Position numbers and translations under genes: made by a program. 9,773 nt of DNA, from the NCBI GenBank assembly GCA_016650355.1, contig JAENVX010000049.1:1-9773 (forward strand), given 5' to 3'. Under the pieces are notes generated by a model, which saw nothing but the letters and a program-made list of their open reading frames with translations, ran no database searches and was not told where the DNA came from. Positions 5,502 through 9,773 of this stretch are shown here, piece after piece (within the stretch, counting starts at the first letter, position 1; each line of letters begins with the position of its first letter). Origin of the DNA: Bacteroidia bacterium (GTDB lineage Bacteria > Bacteroidota > Bacteroidia > Cytophagales > Cyclobacteriaceae).

Positions 5502-8407
5502 CCCTTAATCGACTTTTTTTTCTGCGATGGGTCAACCACATCGAACGTGACATTTGCATTGTAATAATAGACCCCGGCAGACAATTCTCTGGAATTATTA
5601 TCTCTGCCATCCCAGTCAATATAAATACTGCGTTCACCACCGGAATTATATCTATAAACTTCTTTACCCCATCGATTAAATACAATAAATTCGACTTTCT
5701 CTACAAACCGGGCACAATGCTTTTTTTGATCCTCCTCATTAATTTTCCCGCATGCACCGTTTCCGGACTCATCAATTACCGCGCGATCACTGAAGGCGCT
5801 AAATACTTCGTTACATGCATCTCCATTAGGCGTAAATACATTTGGTAATTCATAGTTGGGGCAATTATCGAAGCAGAATTTTTCGCTTAATGGGCTAACA
5901 TTTCCCGATCGATCTACTGCCGCAATTTTATAACAACGGGCAAAAGATGGGAGATTGGCATCTATAAAGAATGTATCTCTTACATTAACCGCATATGGCG
6001 TTTGAATTGAAAACGTATCCAAAGATGTATTTGCTACATATATATTATAGCTTTTAACATCCGCCCTGCAAATGGGGTCGGAAGGCCTATTCCAAAAAAT
6101 AACATTAGAAAATATATTTTGACCGCATACATTACTTTCAAGATAATTAGTACAATCAATGCCTTCTAATTCAACGGCAAATTCTGGTGCGCAAGGTGGT
6201 TCGCTGTCATTGGGCTGTGCGCAAATGATTTGTGAAAAATTCTCAAGTGGCTCATTAATTTTAGGATTCCCATAAACGCCTCTTGTCATCACTCTATAAC
6301 AATAAACCTCCGTCTCCTTTAATGGGGTTGAATTATATTGACCCGAATCGATGTAATGAAACATTTTTTCATTGACATTCACACTACCGATCAATTCCAT
6401 CTGATCCTCGGTCGCATTGGCTCCACCACGATAAATTAAATGCAAGGGGTAGTCCTGGGCAAGGTTACTCCAGGGTACATCTGCATTCCAACTTAATTCA
6501 ATCTGCTTAACCTTTGATTTCGTTTCAAGTCTTACCGTAGAGGCTGTAAAAGAAGTATCCACACTTATATTGTTTTTGTCAAACAAGTAAATGGTATAAT
6601 TAAACACAGTCTCTTCTGAGTTCAATTTTGTGTCAACAAAAACTGAATCCGCTGAACGACCCCTTGCTTTTATACTGCTTTTAATGCCAGAGAATCCTTC
6701 TGCTCTGTACACTTCATATGAATAAGGAGGTGGATATTGAGCCTTGTCAATATCAAAAGGGGATCGCCACTTCACAGTTATTTGGCCATCTGTTTGATCT
6801 GTCCTATCAATAGAAACATTTGTTATGACGGGGGCGTCCGCTTGAATTGGCAATAAACAGGTGTCCTTAGAAACATAACTTTCCCCTCCACCCGGCAACG
6901 GAAATGCGGCTACCAATCGATAACAGTATGCAGCGCCAACAGCTAGTCCCTTGCCCCCATTTCGATCTGTGAATTGGGTAGTGTTGGCTGGCACCTCCGC
7001 AATTTTTGTAAATCCAAGAAAGTCAGGCATTCCAGTAACACATTCAGGAGGATTAAATACAAATTGATCTACCCTACGCCATATTTGAATCGTCTCGGCA
7101 TTTTTGCATGTGTAATTATCCCATGTGAGTTGGGCGGATCGCTTAGCTAAATCAACTTGGATATCCTTCCACTTTGGTGGAGGGCCAACTACACGAATGT
7201 TCCAGGTTTTAAATTGAACTAACTTAGGCCCTTGTGGAGGATTATCCGTAACCTTAAAAACCACCTGATAAGGCTGATCCTTGATATGTTCACACGTGGT
7301 CGCCCATGAAAATAAAAGTTTAGCTTGATTCAAGCCAGATGTTGCCTGTGGTTCAGCCGGATTTGGAACCCAGGTGGCAGGCGATGGATTAATTCCAAAT
7401 ACTTGTGAATAAGCCTCTATTACTACACTATCTTGATCAAGATCTGTTGCGAAAATATCCTGATTAATAATTGTTCCTGCTTCTACACAAATATCCTCGG
7501 GAACTTCTAACTCCGGTCGTTGATTATCGCAATCCTCCACCACAATCTGCATATCCCGCGTTACATAGCCCAACAATACCCATGTGTCACCGATTTTTCT
7601 CCATTCCTTAACCAAAAAGGAAATATTGTATTCACCAGGCGCGCCTGGGGCATCCCATACAAGCGTACCTGTAATAGCATTAATAGAAAATGTTGGAGGG
7701 CCACTCTGATCTTCATTGGAATTGCTATAATCTAAACCAATGCGATCGTAAAACTCTCTAGTATTTGGGGCTCGGTAATTGTTCACAAGTTGACCCTTGT
7801 CCTTCAAGGGTATGGACATCTCGAATGAAATGCTATCGCCATCAGGATCAAACGCACCAGGATTGTGATACCAGGTTGCTCCAGTACAGGCCTTATCAAT
7901 TGGCGGCACTAACAATAAAGGCGAATTGCTACACCCTAATAATGGATCAATGTTAATTATCGTCTCGACATAGAATTTTGTTTCAACGGAGTTGGCAATA
8001 TTAAGAATGCCTGCATTGCGATTATTCTCTCCATAACTGATAATATACTTACCAGGTCCTGAATAGGTATGATTTATACAGTATGTTACTGTGCCCACAT
8101 TTGGTCCAAGATCTGGCCGCAGCGTATTATCGATACTAGGTGTGATATGTGCTTTACTCCCATCACCAAAATCCAAAACACCATCACCGAATTTGATTTC
8201 AGACCCTGTGTTGGTGTAAACGGTAATACAGATTTCATAATCACGGCTCGTGCAACTCACTCGTTGTACTGTTATCTCACCAGCGCGCAAGTGTGTTGCG
8301 TGTGAAATAACAGGGGCAAATAGAACTACCCCAAGAAGTAGTAGTTTAATATGAAACTGCTTAACCTGGTTAAAAAACATATTTAGCTGTTCCCCTATTA
8401 ACAACAT
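5480..8407 (-). CDS. Large Cys-rich surface protein with FnIII-like domains and T9SS type B (gliding-associated) C-terminal domain
   Basis: This is an exported multidomain protein, probably delivered outside the outer membrane by the type IX secretion system. The frame opens at 8407 (975 aa), but the internal ATG at 8380 (residue 10) gives a more usual signal peptide (core about 20-34, cleavage near SHA-T at residue 37). Domains, by eye: a Cys-containing N-terminal module with 'FGDGVLDFGDGS' (about 38-175); cadherin/Ig-like modules with 'GAFDPDGDSISFEM' (about 183-290) and 'ATDLDQDSV' (about 296-407); and four FnIII-like repeats (about 411-524, 525-628, 632-738, 739-848), each with a Tyr-rich last strand. 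The C-terminal module (849-975) has LPNVFTPNGD, FIVFNRWGKEVY, WDGRDNN and SAGVYYY, hallmarks of the gliding-motility-associated domain recognised by T9SS. Twenty-four Cys lie outside the signal peptide. The ligand is unknown; adhesion or a matrix role is likely for such beta-rich proteins. Confidence 0.93.
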   Translation of the reverse strand: MLLIGEQLNMFFNQVKQFHIKLLLLGVVLFAPVISHATHLRAGEITVQRVSCTSRDYEICITVYTNTGSEIKFGDGVLDFGDGSKAHITPSIDNTLRPDLGPNVGTVTYCINHTYSGPGKYIISYGENNRNAGILNIANSVETKFYVETIINIDPLLGCSNSPLLLVPPIDKACTGATWYHNPGAFDPDGDSISFEMSIPLKDKGQLVNNYRAPNTREFYDRIGLDYSNSNEDQSGPPTFSINAITGTLVWDAPGAPGEYNISFLVKEWRKIGDTWVLLGYVTRDMQIVVEDCDNQRPELEVPEDICVEAGTIINQDIFATDLDQDSVVIEAYSQVFGINPSPATWVPNPAEPQATSGLNQAKLLFSWATTCEHIKDQPYQVVFKVTDNPPQGPKLVQFKTWNIRVVGPPPKWKDIQVDLAKRSAQLTWDNYTCKNAETIQIWRRVDQFVFNPPECVTGMPDFLGFTKIAEVPANTTQFTDRNGGKGLAVGAAYCYRLVAAFPLPGGGESYVSKDTCLLPIQADAPVITNVSIDRTDQTDGQITVKWRSPFDIDKAQYPPPYSYEVYRAEGFSGIKSSIKARGRSADSVFVDTKLNSEETVFNYTIYLFDKNNISVDTSFTASTVRLETKSKVKQIELSWNADVPWSNLAQDYPLHLIYRGGANATEDQMELIGSVNVNEKMFHYIDSGQYNSTPLKETEVYCYRVMTRGVYGNPKINEPLENFSQIICAQPNDSEPPCAPEFAVELEGIDCTNYLESNVCGQNIFSNVIFWNRPSDPICRADVKSYNIYVANTSLDTFSIQTPYAVNVRDTFFIDANLPSFARCYKIAAVDRSGNVSPLSEKFCFDNCPNYELPNVFTPNGDACNEVFSAFSDRAVIDESGNGACGKINEEDQKKHCARFVEKVEFIVFNRWGKEVYRYNSGGERSIYIDWDGRDNNSRELSAGVYYYNANVTFDVVDPSQKKKSIKGWVHLIR

Positions 8408-8684
8408 TATTTAAGAATAGATACAAATAACAACAAATACTCTTCTTTGAAAAGCTTTCAAGAATAAACGAAGTGTTATCAATATTATTTACTTATTCAA
8501 AAAAAACATTTCAGAATTCCTTACGCTTGGCTGCAATTGCTGTCAATACAAAAATAAACATTTATAGCCTGAGCTGGTTCATCCGCACTATTTACAAATC
8601 GAGGATTAGCTTATGGAATTCACTCCATTCACTGCTGTGATATATTAAATTATTGTTCAGCGTCAAAATCTTGTATTTTCGGAC
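8408..8684. other. Divergent intergenic spacer
   Basis: This 277-nt A+T-rich stretch lies between the T9SS-protein operon (minus) and the 79-residue gene (plus). I see no coding frame with a supportable start and no RNA gene. Apart from the promoter-like site listed separately (8434-8461), it has a short inverted repeat, ATGGA-attcac-TCCAT (8613-8628). There is also a TTG-N18-TATTTTCG arrangement ending 3 nt before the ATG at 8685. That could be a promoter only if the message were almost leaderless. Confidence 0.5.
8434..8461 (-). promoter_or_regulatory. Possible promoter and inverted repeat of the T9SS-protein operon
   Basis: On the minus strand TTG (8461-8459), 19 nt and TATTTG (8439-8434) resemble the Bacteroidota -33/-7 pair TTG-N17-23-TAnnTTTG, with an imperfect -7 element. 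A transcript would begin about 20 nt before the ATG at 8407 or 47 nt before the ATG at 8380. A perfect inverted repeat TTGAAA-agc-TTTCAA (8447-8461) overlays the -33 position and could be an operator. Both readings are pattern matches in A+T-rich DNA. Confidence 0.3.
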
Positions 8685-8924
8685 ATGAGAGTAGTAGGAG
8701 AAATTGCACATCCTGATTGTAAAATCACCATTTTTCACTGGAATAACAGGTATCTTCTAAAATTGGAAGCAGGTCTCCTTGAACAAACGTTTAAAATCAG
8801 TGAATACGACATAAGTTCTGAGGAGGAATTAAAAAAGATTCTTAACGAGGAGTTCATACAAAAAGCCATGGAGAGATTTCAGGATATGCATACTTCTCTC
8901 CGATCCTCAATGGAGAATATTTAA
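8685..8924 (+). CDS. Small protein of unknown function (79 aa)
   Basis: I do not recognise a named family; the sequence resembles short conserved proteins of Cytophagales as I remember them, which is weak evidence. The first half is predicted beta-rich ('CKITIFHWNNRYLLKLEAG', 12-30, then 'QTFKIS'). The second half is acidic and helical ('SSEEELKKILNEEFIQKAMERFQDM'). There is no signal peptide or membrane segment, so the protein should be cytoplasmic. Codon use looks ordinary for the region, and the ATG at 8685 is the only reasonable start. The gene lies 83 nt upstream of the acyltransferase on the same strand. A promoter-like element between them suggests they can be transcribed separately. 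Confidence 0.75.
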   Translation: MRVVGEIAHPDCKITIFHWNNRYLLKLEAGLLEQTFKISEYDISSEEELKKILNEEFIQKAMERFQDMHTSLRSSMENI

Positions 8925-8976
8925 ACATCCTAAATTGGTGCCTTTTACTTCTTCAATCTTAATCCAAGAATATTTC

Positions 8977-8984
8977 TAATTTTG
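8977..8984 (+). promoter_or_regulatory. Possible -7 element of the acyltransferase promoter
   Basis: TAATTTTG matches the Bacteroidota -7 consensus TAnnTTTG exactly and lies 23 nt before the acyltransferase ATG at 9008, a normal distance for a short leader. A convincing TTG -33 element is not seen 17-23 nt further upstream. Confidence 0.4.
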
Positions 8985-9007
8985 AGGTTCGTTCACGCAA
9001 TACGTTG

Positions 9008-9773
9008 ATGGAGATACTGGAAGAAAAGAAGAACAAAAACCGCGCCTACAAGCCAATTTTAGATGGTATCCCCGACTGGCCTGTTTATCAGCTCAGTAAA
9101 AACAGGAAGGAATTTCTAGATGAGGTTACTAGAAAATCTGTTGAACGCATTCTAAAAGCAAGGCCTTCACGCAAGCAATTGATAGATGAGCTAGAAGCTA
9201 CCGTTTATCGAGAACAGAACAGGATGAAGCGCAACCGTTGGCGCGTTGATCCTAAGGATGAGTCTAAGTTCTGGTCGGAAATCAAAAATGAACTTGTTCT
9301 TCTAAGTTCTAAAAGAGCTGAAGATGGGACAACCCTTCCTTCAGGACAAACAGGAAAAGAAGAAGAAATTCTTGAACGCATCGTACATCGTTACGCCAAC
9401 GAGATTGCTGGTAAATTCATTCCCAATAAATATAGACTTACCCGCGAGATCTTAAAGTTTTTTTTCGCCCGTTTACTAAATGGTGCGAGGGTAAAAAAAT
9501 TCGGAGCTTTTTTTAGATCTAAGTACACTTTGCGTGATAAGATTCAGATTGTAGGCAAAGTGAAAATGCTGAGGAGCCTTGCCAAGCAAGGTACGGTGGT
9601 AATGGTACCAACCCATTACAGTAATCTAGACTCCATACTTGTCGGTTGGATAATACATTCACTTGGCCTTCCTGCTTTCATTTATGGTGCAGGTTTGAAC
9701 CTATTCAATATTAAAATATTCGCCTATTTTATGAATAGCCTTGGGGCTTACAAAGTAGATCGAAGGAAAAAGA
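9008..9773 (+). CDS. Glycerophosphate acyltransferase (PlsB/PlsC superfamily), N-terminal part (cut by right edge)
   Basis: The frame is open from the ATG at 9008 to the window end, 255 codons plus one base. The first 180 or so residues form a charged, helix-rich extension ('KPILDGIPDWPVYQLSKNRKEF', then many Arg/Lys). The acyltransferase core follows: block I 'PTHYSNLDSILV' has the catalytic HX4D pair His203 and Asp208, and 'FIYGAGLNLFN' and 'LGAYKVDRRK' (246-254) match the later substrate-binding blocks in spacing. Enzymes of this superfamily transfer a fatty acyl chain to glycerol-3-phosphate or 1-acylglycerol-3-phosphate at the inner face of the membrane, in phospholipid synthesis. The long N-terminal extension is more like the PlsB/GPAT branch than short PlsC enzymes, but the acceptor cannot be settled from this fragment, so no symbol is given. 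Confidence 0.87.
   Translation, partial: MEILEEKKNKNRAYKPILDGIPDWPVYQLSKNRKEFLDEVTRKSVERILKARPSRKQLIDELEATVYREQNRMKRNRWRVDPKDESKFWSEIKNELVLLSSKRAEDGTTLPSGQTGKEEEILERIVHRYANEIAGKFIPNKYRLTREILKFFFARLLNGARVKKFGAFFRSKYTLRDKIQIVGKVKMLRSLAKQGTVVMVPTHYSNLDSILVGWIIHSLGLPAFIYGAGLNLFNIKIFAYFMNSLGAYKVDRRKK

Noticed and set aside
5488..5685. Second minus-strand frame (65 codons) within the end of the T9SS-protein gene
   Set aside because: It is out of frame inside the well-recognised gliding-associated C-terminal domain, and the larger frame explains the sequence fully.
8654..8684. TTG-N18-TATTTTCG as the promoter of the 79-residue gene
   Set aside because: One mismatch in the -7 element and only 3 nt to the ATG would place the transcription start at or inside the start codon. 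Recorded only as a note in the spacer entry.

Overview
The window looks like chromosome of a gliding-type Bacteroidota, most likely Cytophagales. The main evidence is a 975-codon secreted protein ending in the gliding-motility/type IX secretion (T9SS type B) C-terminal domain. Supporting signs are a Bacteroidota-type SppA, a TPR protein of the kind that heads signalling proteins in this phylum, A+T-rich spacers without clear Shine-Dalgarno sites, and several matches to the Bacteroidota -7 promoter element TAnnTTTG.

Layout. (1) 1-999, minus strand: N-terminal 333 codons of an exported TPR protein with a GTG start, running off the left edge. (2) 1107-1651, plus strand, divergent from it: three tiny exported-protein genes. 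Two are near-identical 45-residue lipoproteins made by tandem duplication; the third is a 54-residue protein with an ordinary signal peptide. All three end in P-x-G-G followed by exactly seven residues. (3) 1652-1885: no gene, but several hairpins, including a good terminator for sppA. (4) 1886-3634, minus: sppA. (5) 3688-4173, plus: folK. (6) 4181-8407, minus: a compact operon of a large Cys-rich T9SS-exported protein, a DCC-family thiol oxidoreductase overlapping its end by 22 nt, and fabD 13 nt further on. (7) 8408-8684: divergent spacer. (8) 8685-8924, plus: 79-residue protein of unknown function. (9) 9008-9773, plus: start of a PlsB/PlsC-type glycerophosphate acyltransferase, cut by the right edge.

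Much of the window is housekeeping: folate (folK), fatty acid initiation (fabD), phospholipid acylation (acyltransferase) and envelope proteolysis (sppA). The accessory-looking part is the left end. There a periplasm-facing TPR protein is divergent from a cluster of short secreted precursors sharing a C-terminal layout. This arrangement suggests, by analogy only, a peptide-signal/TPR-receptor pair. That is the strongest candidate here for an undescribed system, and it is an inference from gene order and sequence layout, not an identification.
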